Positions 1 to 7,229 of a stretch of DNA of 44,482 nucleotides are shown one piece after another. The DNA comes from Mycolicibacterium agri (GTDB lineage: Bacteria; Actinomycetota; Actinomycetes; Mycobacteriales; Mycobacteriaceae), in NCBI RefSeq assembly GCF_002553505.1, contig NZ_PDCP01000047.1, positions 1 through 44,482 on the forward strand, written 5' to 3'. The translations under genes and the position numbers were made by a program. Under the pieces are notes generated by a model. The model was given only the letters and a program-made list of their open reading frames with translations. It did not search any database and had not been told where the DNA came from. Positions within the stretch are counted from its first letter, which is position 1. Each line of letters opens with the position of its first letter.

Positions 1-255
1 GAGCTCGATATCTACTTCTGCGATCCGCACTCGCCATGGCAACGCGGCAGTAACGAGAACACCAACGGGCTGCTGCGTCAATACTTTGCTAAAGGCACCG
101 ACCTATCAGTGTTCCCGGCCGACTACCTCGACTACGTTGCCGCCCAACTCAACACCCGACCCCGCAAAACCCTCGGCTGGAAGAAACCCGCTGAAGTCCT
201 CGACGAGCTACTCTCAAACCCGCCAAAACCACCCGCTGTTGCATCCACTGCCTGA
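1..255 (+). CDS. IS30-family transposase, C-terminal fragment (cut by window edge)
   Basis: The frame is open from base 1 to a TGA at 253-255 and gives 84 residues. It contains DPHSPWQRGSNENTNGLLRQ followed by a YLDYVAAQLNTRPRKTLGW-like segment, which is the conserved C-terminal end of IS30-type DDE transposases. The final catalytic Glu is expected in the SNENTNG stretch. The rest of the gene lies left of the window. The right terminal inverted repeat should fall within 256-304, because the next gene's stop codon is at 305, but I cannot define it without the other end. The fragment ends naturally, so it is probably the 3' end of a full element rather than a decayed remnant. Confidence 0.88.
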   Translation, partial: ELDIYFCDPHSPWQRGSNENTNGLLRQYFAKGTDLSVFPADYLDYVAAQLNTRPRKTLGWKKPAEVLDELLSNPPKPPAVASTA

Positions 256-304
256 AATCGCCCGCAGTCACAGTACGAGTTTGCGTCTGCTCGCGGGTCG
301 GACG

Positions 305-1117
305 CTAGAAGCCGCCGAAGTCCCCACCGAAGTCGCCGCCGCCGAAGTCGCCCCAGCCGCCGCCATCGCCACCACCGTCGAACCAGCCGCCGCCGTCGCC
401 GCCACCCATGTCACCGCCGCCGTCATAGCCGGCGTCTTGGGCGGCGAGACCGTCGGAATAGCCTTCGCCGTAACCACTTTCGAAGCCCTGCGCGTCGTAG
501 CCGACGCCGTGCATGCCGGAGAACATCGCGTCAAACAGCAGCACGGAGCCAAGCCCCCAGGCGCCCGCGACGAGCGCGGGCTTCCACCACGGCTCGGAAT
601 ACCAGCCCGCAGGAACGGGACGACCGGCGACGCGGCCGCCGGGGTAGTAGTTCGGGGTGCGCTCCGACGGCGTCGGCGACGCCTCGATCTGGCGGCCCTC
701 GAACTCGACGCGCCGGTCCTCGGTGACCGCGCCCGCCGACTTCTGCCCGGGCAGCGATTCGACCTCCGGACCGGGGTCCATGTCCATCGCGATGCGCGCG
801 GCGCGCACATAGTAAAGGCCCTCGAGTGCGCTTTCCTTGGCGAGCATCGCCTGCTTCACCGTCGTCGCCTGCTCGATCTGGGAACCGGCGGCATTGAACC
901 GCTCCGACGCGTCCGCGAGCGCCTGCTTGGCCGCCTCGTTGGTGCCGGTCAGGTTGATCACCTGGCCGCCGAGGCGATCGATGACTCTGCGGGCGTCCGC
1001 CTGGGCGTCGGCGAGAGAGGCGGCGTTCCGGCTGCTCGAGGCGCGCGAAGCACCCCAAACCACAAAGCCAACGCACGCGACGACGAGGAGGATGAGGACT
1101 AGCAGGACGCCTTCCAT
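305..1117 (-). CDS. Membrane-anchored glycine-rich protein (DUF1542-like)
   Basis: A 270-residue protein. An N-terminal membrane anchor at residues 4-22 (LLVLILLVVACVGFVVW) is followed by a charged Ala-rich helical stretch (about 30-110) likely to form a coiled coil. A Pro/Tyr-rich middle contains a second hydrophobic patch (KPALVAGAWGLGSVLLFDAMF), and the tail from about residue 225 is almost only Gly, Asp, Trp and Phe. I recall mycobacterial proteins of this architecture being annotated DUF1542, but this is not a confident family match. The function is unknown. The Gly/Asp tail creates long spurious frames on the other strand. The stop lies 49 bases from the IS30 stop, so the insertion is just downstream and leaves the gene intact. 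It sits 44 bp downstream of the LipP-like gene on the same strand. Confidence 0.72.
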   Translation of the reverse strand: MEGVLLVLILLVVACVGFVVWGASRASSSRNAASLADAQADARRVIDRLGGQVINLTGTNEAAKQALADASERFNAAGSQIEQATTVKQAMLAKESALEGLYYVRAARIAMDMDPGPEVESLPGQKSAGAVTEDRRVEFEGRQIEASPTPSERTPNYYPGGRVAGRPVPAGWYSEPWWKPALVAGAWGLGSVLLFDAMFSGMHGVGYDAQGFESGYGEGYSDGLAAQDAGYDGGGDMGGGDGGGWFDGGGDGGGWGDFGGGDFGGDFGGF

Positions 1118-1161
1118 GGGTCCAGCCTACTCAGCTGTGAACCCGCTGAAAGGGCCGCGAA

Positions 1162-2352
1162 TCAGTCACCGGTTACGCCGAGAGCGGAGTACACCTCGTT
1201 GGACAGCGCGACGCTGCGGGGGTCGGCGTTGCATTTGGTGGCGTCAAAGTTGTTCATCACGTAGGCGTAGCCGATGCGGTGTTCGAGGTCGACGAAGCCG
1301 AAGCTGCCGCCGGACCCGCCGTGACCGAAGATCTTGGTGTTGGGTCCGTTCTTGCCGCGCTGGTTCAGCATGTAGCCCAGACCCCAGCCGTGGTCGGCGA
1401 CGCGCGGGCCGAGGACGAGGTCGGTGTCGAATCCGCCTTGCGGGACACGGCATTTGTCCATGTGCTCGAAGCTGAGCAGTTTGCCCTGGGCGAGCGCGTT
1501 GTAGAAAGTCGCCAGGCCGGGCGCGGTGACGTGGGCGTTGGTGGCGGGGAATTCGGCTGCGCGCCAAGCGGTGATGTCGTTGGAACCGAGTTCGTCGTCG
1601 GGGATGAAGCCCATCGCGACGGACATAGCGGCCATCGGGTGCTCGTCGAGGCTGGCGGGGTAGCCGGGTGCGCCGCCGGCGTTGAGGACGTCGCGGATGT
1701 GGGGCTTGTTGATCATCTCGGCGCAGCGGTGGTGTTCGTTTGTAGGCAGGCCGATGTGGACGTCGATGCCGAGCGGTTCGGCGATTTCTTTGCGGAGGTA
1801 CTCGCCGAGTGTGCGGCCGGTGATGCGCCGGGCGATCTCGCCGAGGATCAAGCCGAAGGTGACCATGTGGTAGCCCTGCGCGGTGCCGGGCGGCCACCAG
1901 GGTTCGGCTTCGGCGATGTAGGAGCAAACGGCGTTCCAGTCTCGGGTTCGGCTGGGGTGGAGGCGTTTTCGCGGCCCGATGACTCCGGAGCGGTGGCTGA
2001 GAACTTGAGCGATGGTGATGTGTTGTTTTCCCGCTTGGCCAAATTCGGGCCAGTAGGTGGCGACGGGGTCGTCGAGGCTCAGTTCGCCGCGGTCGGCGAG
2101 CAGGTGAATGCAGGTGCTCGTCAACGCCTTTGAGCCGGAGAAAATGCTGGCGAGGGTGTCGTGTTGCCAGGACCTGCCGTCGGTGGTGGCGGTGCCGCCC
2201 CAGAGGTTGACGACGAGGTCGCCGTCGACCCACACGGCGACGGCGGCGCCGATTTCGTTGCGGTGGGCGAAGTTATCTTCGAAGGCTGTTCGGACGCGTT
2301 CGAAGGTGGGGGAGCAAGAGCCATTGACGGCGACTCGCAATTGCGCGTTCAC
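1162..2352 (-). CDS. lipP: LipP-like serine hydrolase (beta-lactamase/EstB family VIII)
   Basis: The proposed start is GTG at 2352, preceded by a perfect AGGAGG. The frame extends 55 codons further upstream but that part has no family similarity. The resulting 396-residue protein carries the class C beta-lactamase/esterase signatures: S72-x-x-K75 (SGSK) with the nucleophilic Ser and general-base Lys, Tyr161 in GYHMVTFG, and a C-terminal HGGSGG box. These enzymes hydrolyse esters, and the natural substrate is unknown. No signal peptide is seen, so it is probably cytosolic. A lipP gene lies beside tig in M. tuberculosis (Rv2463/Rv2462c, recalled). Here the PGRS gene and several other genes separate them, but the divergent arrangement is the same. 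The symbol is by homology and synteny, not proof of identical function. Confidence 0.82.
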   Translation of the reverse strand: MNAQLRVAVNGSCSPTFERVRTAFEDNFAHRNEIGAAVAVWVDGDLVVNLWGGTATTDGRSWQHDTLASIFSGSKALTSTCIHLLADRGELSLDDPVATYWPEFGQAGKQHITIAQVLSHRSGVIGPRKRLHPSRTRDWNAVCSYIAEAEPWWPPGTAQGYHMVTFGLILGEIARRITGRTLGEYLRKEIAEPLGIDVHIGLPTNEHHRCAEMINKPHIRDVLNAGGAPGYPASLDEHPMAAMSVAMGFIPDDELGSNDITAWRAAEFPATNAHVTAPGLATFYNALAQGKLLSFEHMDKCRVPQGGFDTDLVLGPRVADHGWGLGYMLNQRGKNGPNTKIFGHGGSGGSFGFVDLEHRIGYAYVMNNFDATKCNADPRSVALSNEVYSALGVTGD

Positions 2353-2483
2353 GAGCCTCCTGACGACGACGGCCGGTGGTGGCCTTGAGTTTCGATCGTA
2401 GGGGCGAGTTTCATGTGGGCGGCTGAGAAGGGGTTTCGGTTCGGTTGCGAATTGGCTGCGGCGCGGCTGTGTTTGGCGCAAAG

Positions 2484-2525
2484 CACTGCGCGTGGCCGAC
2501 CCTTTCGAGTCGACCACGCGCAGTG
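2484..2525 (-). terminator. Strong hairpin terminator after the PGRS gene
   Basis: Arms at 2484-2500 and 2509-2525 (CACTGCGCGTGG ... CCACGCGCAGTG) form a 17-bp stem with an 8-base loop. The single non-Watson-Crick position becomes G-U in the minus-strand transcript, which points to use by the minus-strand PGRS gene ending 12 bases upstream. There is no clear U-tract, as is common in mycobacteria. It also insulates the LipP-like gene. Confidence 0.72.
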
Positions 2526-2537
2526 GACTGCTACTAG

Positions 2538-4622
2538 TTAGCCTTCGCCGGGATCATCCTTGGGTGCGGTATCGGCGGGCGCCGAAGTATCGCCACCGCT
2601 GGTGGTGTTCTTCTTTCCGTCCAACCGGTCCTTGATCCGGTCCAGCGTCTTGTCGATCGCCTTGCTGATCGGGTTGTTCCGGATGACGTTCTGCAGGTTC
2701 TGCCCGGGCTTCTTCTTGCTGCCCGTGGTCGTACCTGTCGTGCCAGCGTTGTTGCCACCGCTGCCGGTCGCCACGATCGCCGCGTTGCCCATATCGTCGG
2801 TGTTGACCTGCTCTTCGCCGCCAGCAATGCGGGCCTGATCAATCGCCGGTCCCTGCAAGGTCTGTGTAGGCAGACCCAAATCAGGCAGACCCAAGTCAGG
2901 CAAGACACCCGCAGGCAACGAGATCGCTGGTCCGTTGAAGCCGTCGAATCCGTCGAACGTCGTTCCGGGTCCGCCGGGCCCGCCTTGGCCGCCGGTCGCG
3001 GAGATGACGCCCACGCCACCGCCGCCGAAGCCGCCGGGGCCGCCGAACTGACCGCCCCCACCAGAACCGGCCGGACCGCCGACCGCATTGAGGATCGAGA
3101 ATGCCCAGCCGCCGGGTCCGCCGACGCCGCCGAAGAGACCGTTGCCGGCGTCGCCTCCCGGACCACCGGTTCCCTGCAGGGCCCCGAACGCCAAACCGCC
3201 GGGTCCGCCCCAGCCGCCGACCAGACCGCCGTCCGCACCCTGGCCGCCCGCGCCGCCTGCCGCAAGGGCGAGCGCCTCCGCCCAGCCGCCGAATCCGCCG
3301 AATCCGCCGATCAACTGGCCTTCGCCGCCGTTGCCGGCGTCACCGCCGAACGCCAAGCCCAGCGCCAGAGCATTGCCGCCGAAGCCGCCGAGCCCGCCGA
3401 TCAGGCCACCGTCACCCGCATCTCCGCCTTGACCACCGACGGACAGGAGTGAGTTCGGCAGGAACGGGAAGCTCGAACCAAGCGAGCCCGCGTTGCCGCC
3501 ACCGCCGCCAAGGCCGCCGATGAGGCTGCCGAAGCCGCCTTTACCGCCTTGGCCTCCGGTCTCGATCGTTAGATTCGCCGGATCGATGATGCTGCCGAGA
3601 TCGAAGTCGCCGAACAGACCGCTGAGCGGATTGCCTCCCTCTTCTTCCTCGTCGCCCGCGGGTAGCAGACCGAGGAGACCACCGAGGCTGAAGACGCCCT
3701 TGCCGCCAGTGCCTCCAGCGCCGCCGATCAGGCCTGAACCGCCGTCGCCGCCTTTTGCGTCGGCGTCGGTGTTGATGAGCGCCCGAAGGCTGCTGAGGTC
3801 ACTGAGGTCGATATCTCCGATGTCTTCGATATTTAAGAGGTCGAACGGGTTGGAGTAGAACCGGGTGCCGCCGTTTCCACCGCCGCCGCCGAGCACGTTG
3901 CCGTCGCCGCCGTCGCCGCCGTTACCCGCAAAGGCGTGGCCGAGCGGGAGAGCAGGCAGCTGGAACCCTGCAATGTTGTAGGCCGCGGATCCATTGCCAC
4001 CCGTTGCATCGCCGCCATTGCCTCCGCGGCCGCCAAACAGGGTGATGTTATTGCCGGGGCCGTTGCCGCCGCCTTTGCCGCCATCTCCCGCGTTGCCAGT
4101 GAGACTTCCGGTCGCAGCGCCGCCGTCGCCGCCACCGCCGCCGAACAGCCCGCTCCCGCCGATACCCCCAACACCGCCGTTTCCGGTCCCGACGGGAACG
4201 GCTGTCGCTTTGATGGGTATCGGGATAAGGCCAAACAGGTTGTAGACCGTGTCGACATTTGCAGTGCCGTCTGCCGTTCCCGCTCCGCCAACTCCGCCTT
4301 TGCCGCCGAGGAAGGCGCCGGAGCCGCCGTTGCCCCCACCGCCGCCTGTGCCAATGAGGCTGCCGATGCCTGCACCGCCGGCGCCGCCGCCGCCGCCAAA
4401 CAGTGCGCCGCCGCCTCCAGCGCCGCCTTCGCCGCCGACCCCCCGACCCGCAGCACCTGTACCGGCGACGGATATTGACGTGGGAAAGCCATCGGGCAGG
4501 AAGTCAGCGAGGAATGATGGGAGTGCGATATTGACGCTTGTGGGCCCCTCGGCGCGATTCGTCCCTGTACCACCGCCGCCCCCGGTGCCGCCGAAGCCGA
4601 ACAGTGTGGCGAAGCCACCACC
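2538..4622 (-). CDS. PGRS-type Gly-rich protein without PE domain; 5' end unresolved
   Basis: The frame is open for 695 codons and encodes dense GGxGG / GGAGG / NGGxGG repeats broken by hydrophobic spacers (such as LFGGGG, SLIGG, LNIEDIGDIDLSDL). It ends in a non-repetitive tail of about 110 residues, rich in Lys, Asp and Thr after residue 580. This is the PGRS pattern known from mycobacterial PE_PGRS surface proteins. There is no PE domain (no PE motif or about 100-residue helical N-terminus). The first 242 codons contain no ATG, GTG or TTG, and the first usable start is GTG at 3896, in mid-repeat. An ATG at 4695 opens a 24-codon leader in the neighbouring frame that would join this frame by a single-base shift just before the TAA at 4625-4623. 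Either the 5' end has a frameshift or the gene is decaying. It could also be translated only from 3896 (452 residues). Confidence 0.6.
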   Translation of the reverse strand, partial: GGGFATLFGFGGTGGGGGTGTNRAEGPTSVNIALPSFLADFLPDGFPTSISVAGTGAAGRGVGGEGGAGGGGALFGGGGGAGGAGIGSLIGTGGGGGNGGSGAFLGGKGGVGGAGTADGTANVDTVYNLFGLIPIPIKATAVPVGTGNGGVGGIGGSGLFGGGGGDGGAATGSLTGNAGDGGKGGGNGPGNNITLFGGRGGNGGDATGGNGSAAYNIAGFQLPALPLGHAFAGNGGDGGDGNVLGGGGGNGGTRFYSNPFDLLNIEDIGDIDLSDLSSLRALINTDADAKGGDGGSGLIGGAGGTGGKGVFSLGGLLGLLPAGDEEEEGGNPLSGLFGDFDLGSIIDPANLTIETGGQGGKGGFGSLIGGLGGGGGNAGSLGSSFPFLPNSLLSVGGQGGDAGDGGLIGGLGGFGGNALALGLAFGGDAGNGGEGQLIGGFGGFGGWAEALALAAGGAGGQGADGGLVGGWGGPGGLAFGALQGTGGPGGDAGNGLFGGVGGPGGWAFSILNAVGGPAGSGGGGQFGGPGGFGGGGVGVISATGGQGGPGGPGTTFDGFDGFNGPAISLPAGVLPDLGLPDLGLPTQTLQGPAIDQARIAGGEEQVNTDDMGNAAIVATGSGGNNAGTTGTTTGSKKKPGQNLQNVIRNNPISKAIDKTLDRIKDRLDGKKNTTSGGDTSAPADTAPKDDPGEG

Positions 4623-4650
4623 TTAGCAACGGCTGAGAAAGATAACGGGC

Positions 4651-4663
4651 AAATCTCAGATTT
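4651..4663. promoter_or_regulatory. AT-rich inverted repeat between PGRS and membrane-protein genes
   Basis: AAATCT-C-AGATTT is a perfect 6+6 inverted repeat followed on the plus strand by further Ts. It lies in the short AT-rich gap between the PGRS frame and the membrane-protein gene that starts at 4744. It could be a repressor site or part of the promoter. The stem is too short and the loop too tight for a convincing terminator. Confidence 0.3.
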
Positions 4664-4743
4664 TTTATAGGTGTGTCATTTGCGTTTGCAAGCATTTGCC
4701 GAATGCAACGCGTTACTCGCGGCCCACCGTTACGATTCCGCGC

Positions 4744-5283
4744 ATGCCGGATACCTCGGATGCGGACGATTCCCCGCCCGCGTCGCCTCCCCGCCGCATC
4801 AAGACTTCTGTGGATCGGAGTTCGCTAATTCTGATCATCATTGGACTCACCGCGATCACCGCTCTCGCGCTCGCGGGCTGGGTCCTGATGAGGGTGAGTT
4901 CGAGCGCCGACAGTGACTACAGCGACCAGCAACGAGCGGAAGCCAAGACGAAGGCATGCTCGGCATTCGAGGTTGTCCGTCGCGGCGTCAAACTCAACAC
5001 GAGCATCCCGGTACCAGAGGGATCGGACCCCGTGATCGGACAGCTGGCGATGGGCGCGAACGCGCGCCTGTCGGCATACGTCGGAGGCCTTTATCTCCTC
5101 GACCAACTGGACCCGGCGACGCCAACCGACCTAGCCGACAAGATGAGCGAATTCGCCGATCTCCTAACGGCTATCGGCGCATACGCCACCGCTGGCGCAT
5201 CGGACTCCGCACCCGAGCAAGCCGCCCGGTTGAAGTCCGCTGACGAGCTCAACAACCAGCTCGGCGAGCTCTGCGCCAAGTAA
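4744..5283 (+). CDS. Mycobacterial single-pass membrane protein, function unknown
   Basis: 179 residues from ATG 4744 (MPDTSDADDSPPASPP). A start 16 codons upstream is open but lacks any reason to prefer it. The order is a Pro/Asp-rich cytoplasmic N-terminus of about 25 residues, one transmembrane helix at about 27-50 (LILIIIGLTAITALALAGWVL), and an extracytoplasmic helical domain of about 125 residues. That domain has two cysteines, CSAF near its start and LCAK at the very end, which could form a disulfide. The layout resembles the short Ala/Pro-rich membrane proteins common in mycobacteria, but I do not recognise a named family. It is divergent from the PGRS gene and convergent with the secreted protein at 5750-6439. 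Confidence 0.75.
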   Translation: MPDTSDADDSPPASPPRRIKTSVDRSSLILIIIGLTAITALALAGWVLMRVSSSADSDYSDQQRAEAKTKACSAFEVVRRGVKLNTSIPVPEGSDPVIGQLAMGANARLSAYVGGLYLLDQLDPATPTDLADKMSEFADLLTAIGAYATAGASDSAPEQAARLKSADELNNQLGELCAK

Positions 5284-5749
5284 GCACAACACACCGGCGC
5301 CGGCCGCAGATCGCGACCAACGTCGACGCTCCCGCGGTACGGCGAAGTCAATCGATTGAAACGCTCGGCTGGTGCGCTCGCATGGAGTTCTGTCTTCGGC
5401 CCGTCTGACGCAGCCTTGAATGCGGTGACCGAACAACTCACGGTCCGCTGACGCGCTGCTGCGCGCCGCATCGGCGGCCCTTCGGATGTGCTTTGCCAGA
5501 TGTGTCTACATCGCGTGGACTGTCGAACAACCGGCATGAGGCTTGGCGAGCGTCCGCTCGCCAAGCAACGCCAGACGTTACGAAGCCACGGCGGCGTAGC
5601 CGGATCAAGGTCAAAACTTAGCTCGCTCGACCTTGGTCTGTGATCTGGCAAATAAAATTGTGCAGACCGAGCGAGAACATTAGGCCCAAATCTCTCGAAC
5701 GCCCATTCCGCAACAGCCCGCGGTGCCGTGACTGCGATCCGACTCCCGA
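5284..5749. other. 466-bp convergent intergenic region
   Basis: This lies between two convergent genes. I see one strong hairpin (5541-5566, listed separately) and no coding frame with plausible codon use. The minus-strand frame overlapping the secreted-protein gene here is a shadow. The A+T content is somewhat higher than in neighbouring genes around 5620-5690. Confidence 0.6.
5541..5566. terminator. Bidirectional hairpin between convergent genes
   Basis: GCTTGGCGAGCG and CGCTCGCCAAGC form a perfect 12-bp inverted repeat separated by TC, so the hairpin is 11 bp with a 4-base loop. It lies midway between the stops at 5283 (plus) and 5750 (minus), the expected place for a shared terminator. 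Confidence 0.6.
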
Positions 5750-6439
5750 TCAATAGAAGACCGATGTCGGCGTGCTGGTGCCGTTGTCGCACTCGATCAA
5801 GCCGGTCCGCGTCTTGAACAACCGGATCGCCGGGACGAACAAGTCGAACGAGCCGTTCGCCGGCAAGCCGAAGCTCGCCTTGTAGCCCTCCGACGAGTAG
5901 GTGCACTGGGACGCGACACCGCTGCGGTCCGTGATATGGAACGTGACACCCGCGAGAGCGGGTTCGGCCGACACCAACGGCCCTTGCTTGGCCTTCTCGG
6001 CTTCCGGCGAGGTGCAGTTCAGCGGCTCATTAGACGTCCACGGTCCCGGGTTCCAGAGATTGATCGGCACCGATGGACCCGTCGAGTTGCCCTTCGCGAT
6101 GCCGTCGTCGCCGACCGCGCCCGTGAAGTGTGCCTGCCCCTTGTTGTCCGACCACGTGATGGTGAAGTCGACGAGCCGACCATTGATGCCGCCTTTGACA
6201 TCTCCATAGACCGCCGTTTGCGGATTGGCGCGAGCGAGTCCCGTCGGCCCGAGCGTGGAGCCATTGGCACTAATAACGAGGTCGTATCCGTTGTCTTGAT
6301 GCAGATTGAAATACTGCCCTGTGACAGTGCACGTTGTTTCGGCACTCGCCTCCTTTGCTCCCGCCACGGCTACGAATCCGGCTGCGAACGCAGCAGACGC
6401 GAAGATGCTCAATACTTTCTGAGTGTTTGTCGGTGACAT
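5750..6439 (-). CDS. Secreted protein with LHQDNG beta-rich domain
   Basis: 229 residues, ATG 6439 with AAAGGG six bases upstream. A Sec signal peptide (FASAAFAAGFVAVAGAKEASA) ends at an A-x-A site near residue 33. The mature N-terminal part reads FNLHQDNGYDLVISANG, then GDVKGGINGRLVDFTITW and FTGAVGDDGIAKG. The same succession occurs in the proteins at 33338-34063 and, more loosely, 32594-33271, so the three share a domain. Unlike those two it has no SH3-like C-terminus; it ends in a domain of about 90 residues with one Cys pair (QCTYSS ... IECDNG). The likely location is extracellular or cell wall. No enzymatic motif is visible and the function is unknown. Confidence 0.82.
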   Translation of the reverse strand: MSPTNTQKVLSIFASAAFAAGFVAVAGAKEASAETTCTVTGQYFNLHQDNGYDLVISANGSTLGPTGLARANPQTAVYGDVKGGINGRLVDFTITWSDNKGQAHFTGAVGDDGIAKGNSTGPSVPINLWNPGPWTSNEPLNCTSPEAEKAKQGPLVSAEPALAGVTFHITDRSGVASQCTYSSEGYKASFGLPANGSFDLFVPAIRLFKTRTGLIECDNGTSTPTSVFY

Positions 6440-6681
6440 GTGCGCCCTTTCTCGAACTGAAGGCTGACGCGGTCTCTGTTTGCCGCGTGCTCTATCCGAT
6501 TCCTGATACGCATGTCAGACGATCCAGCTGGCAGAAACTCCTTTGCTGACGTCTCCGATGCGATCAATGGTAGGACGAAGGTGGGCGAGCACAACCGTTC
6601 CCGCGAAGAAGGCGTCAATTGCGCGGCGGCCCGAAGGGCAAAAGTTGTCTGATGCTCACGCAATTCAGCCTCGAATTACAT

Positions 6682-6699
6682 TTATTGCATATGCAATAA
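6682..6699. promoter_or_regulatory. Perfect 18-bp palindrome, probable operator
   Basis: TTATTGCATATGCAATAA is identical to its reverse complement. It lies in an AT-rich patch 72 bases upstream of a short open frame at 6772. Palindromes of this kind are typical of dimeric TetR-, MarR- or PadR-type repressors, but no such regulator gene lies nearby. Confidence 0.5.
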
Positions 6700-6771
6700 G
6701 TGCTTCTCTAGTTTCGGCGAATTGCGCTTTCGGAGCTACGGCAAACCCAGATATAGAAGTGAGGCGCCGCC

Positions 6772-6939
6772 ATGACGACTGAATCGACTCCTGTGTCCTT
6801 TCGTGCGCCGAACCCCGGGGCCAGCGGCCGCGCGATGACTACGAGTGACCTACTCGTCGGCAGCAGAGTTGCATCAGAGTTGCATCAGACTCGGATGGCT
6901 CTCACGAAGAAAGAAGGTCAGAGGGTGAATGCCCTCTGA
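6772..6939 (+). CDS. Possible small or truncated ORF next to tRNA-Gly
   Basis: The frame is 55 codons, ATG 6772 preceded by GTGAGG at a suitable distance, and it runs into the tRNA-Gly terminator hairpin, where it stops. The product begins MTTESTPVSFRAPNPG and has a Lys/Arg-rich end. It resembles no family I know. The plausible ribosome binding site and upstream palindrome fit a real gene start. The abrupt end inside the hairpin fits a gene truncated by an old deletion or integration next to the tRNA. It may equally be non-coding. Confidence 0.28.
   Translation: MTTESTPVSFRAPNPGASGRAMTTSDLLVGSRVASELHQTRMALTKKEGQRVNAL
6865..6886. repeat. 11-bp tandem duplication
   Basis: AGAGTTGCATC occurs twice in direct succession (6865-6875 and 6876-6886). 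It lies within the possible small ORF and is not a multiple of three, so the duplication would have shifted any older reading frame. Confidence 0.7.
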
Positions 6940-6941
6940 CC
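6905..6941 (-). terminator. Intrinsic terminator of tRNA-Gly
   Basis: The perfect 10-bp stem GGTCAGAGGG / CCCTCTGACC (6916-6925 and 6932-6941) has a 6-base loop. On the minus strand it is followed by TTCTTTCTTCG. It starts six bases after the mature 3' end of the minus-strand tRNA-Gly, so a classical hairpin plus U-rich tail ends that transcript. Confidence 0.85.
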
Positions 6942-6946
6942 TGCGG

Positions 6947-7017
6947 AGCGGGCGACGGGAATCGAACCCGCGTCGCTAGTTTGGAAGACTAGGGCTCTAC
7001 CATTGAGCTACGCCCGC
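6947..7017 (-). tRNA. tRNA-Gly (anticodon TCC)
   Basis: The cloverleaf folds completely. The acceptor is GCGGGCG/CGCCCGC, the D arm is in TAGCTCAATGGTAGAG, and the anticodon arm is CTAGT-CTTCCAA-ACTAG with anticodon TCC. The T arm is CGGGTTCGATTCCCG. The discriminator is U, as usual for tRNA-Gly. CCA is not encoded. Confidence 0.96.
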
Positions 7018-7031
7018 TTGTGCAGCACAAC

Positions 7032-7059
7032 ACTGTACCGGCGGCCCATCTTAACCAAA
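7032..7059 (-). promoter_or_regulatory. Candidate tRNA-Gly promoter
   Basis: On the minus strand TTTGGT (7059-7054), a 16-bp spacer and TACAGT (7037-7032) resemble a SigA-type promoter. The -10 box lies 14 bases before the mature 5' end of tRNA-Gly. The -35 box is weak. Confidence 0.35.
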
Positions 7060-7108
7060 TCCGATTAAGGGTTCGGCTTGCCCGGGCCGTAGTATCTGCG
7101 GTGGTCCG

Positions 7109-7185
7109 CGGGGTGTAGCGCAGCTTGGTAGCGCATCCGCTTTGGGAGCGGAAGGCCGCAGGTTCAAATCCTGTCACCCCGACCA
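7109..7185 (+). tRNA. tRNA-Pro (anticodon TGG), CCA encoded
   Basis: The acceptor is CGGGGTG/CACCCCG, the D arm is in TAGCGCAGCTTGGTAGCGC, and the anticodon arm is TCCGC-TTTGGGA-GCGGA with anticodon TGG. The T arm is CAGGTTCAAATCCTG, with discriminator A and encoded CCA at 7183-7185. It lies 44 bp upstream of tig on the same strand, so processing from a shared transcript is possible. Confidence 0.96.
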
Positions 7186-7229
7186 GCAGTACGCCCGAGA
7201 CGTCAACCAGAGCTATAAGGAGCGCGACC

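Larger units (their letters stand above)
6440..6946. other. 507-bp region between secreted protein and tRNA-Gly
   Basis: It contains the promoter side of the secreted-protein gene, a perfect 18-bp palindrome (6682-6699), a possible 55-codon open frame (6772-6939), an 11-bp tandem duplication (6865-6886) and the tRNA-Gly terminator (6905-6941). The A+T content from about 6640 to 6720 is clearly above the surroundings. No conserved gene is recognised. Confidence 0.55.

Noticed and set aside
2538..4622. PE_PGRS family member
   Set aside because: No PE domain or PE-like N-terminus is found in any frame upstream; only the PGRS part is present.
7109..7185. tRNA-Pro as an integration (att) site for the accessory block
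   Set aside because: No integrase gene and no repeat of the tRNA 3' end were seen elsewhere in the window, and the accessory block starts 5 kb away.
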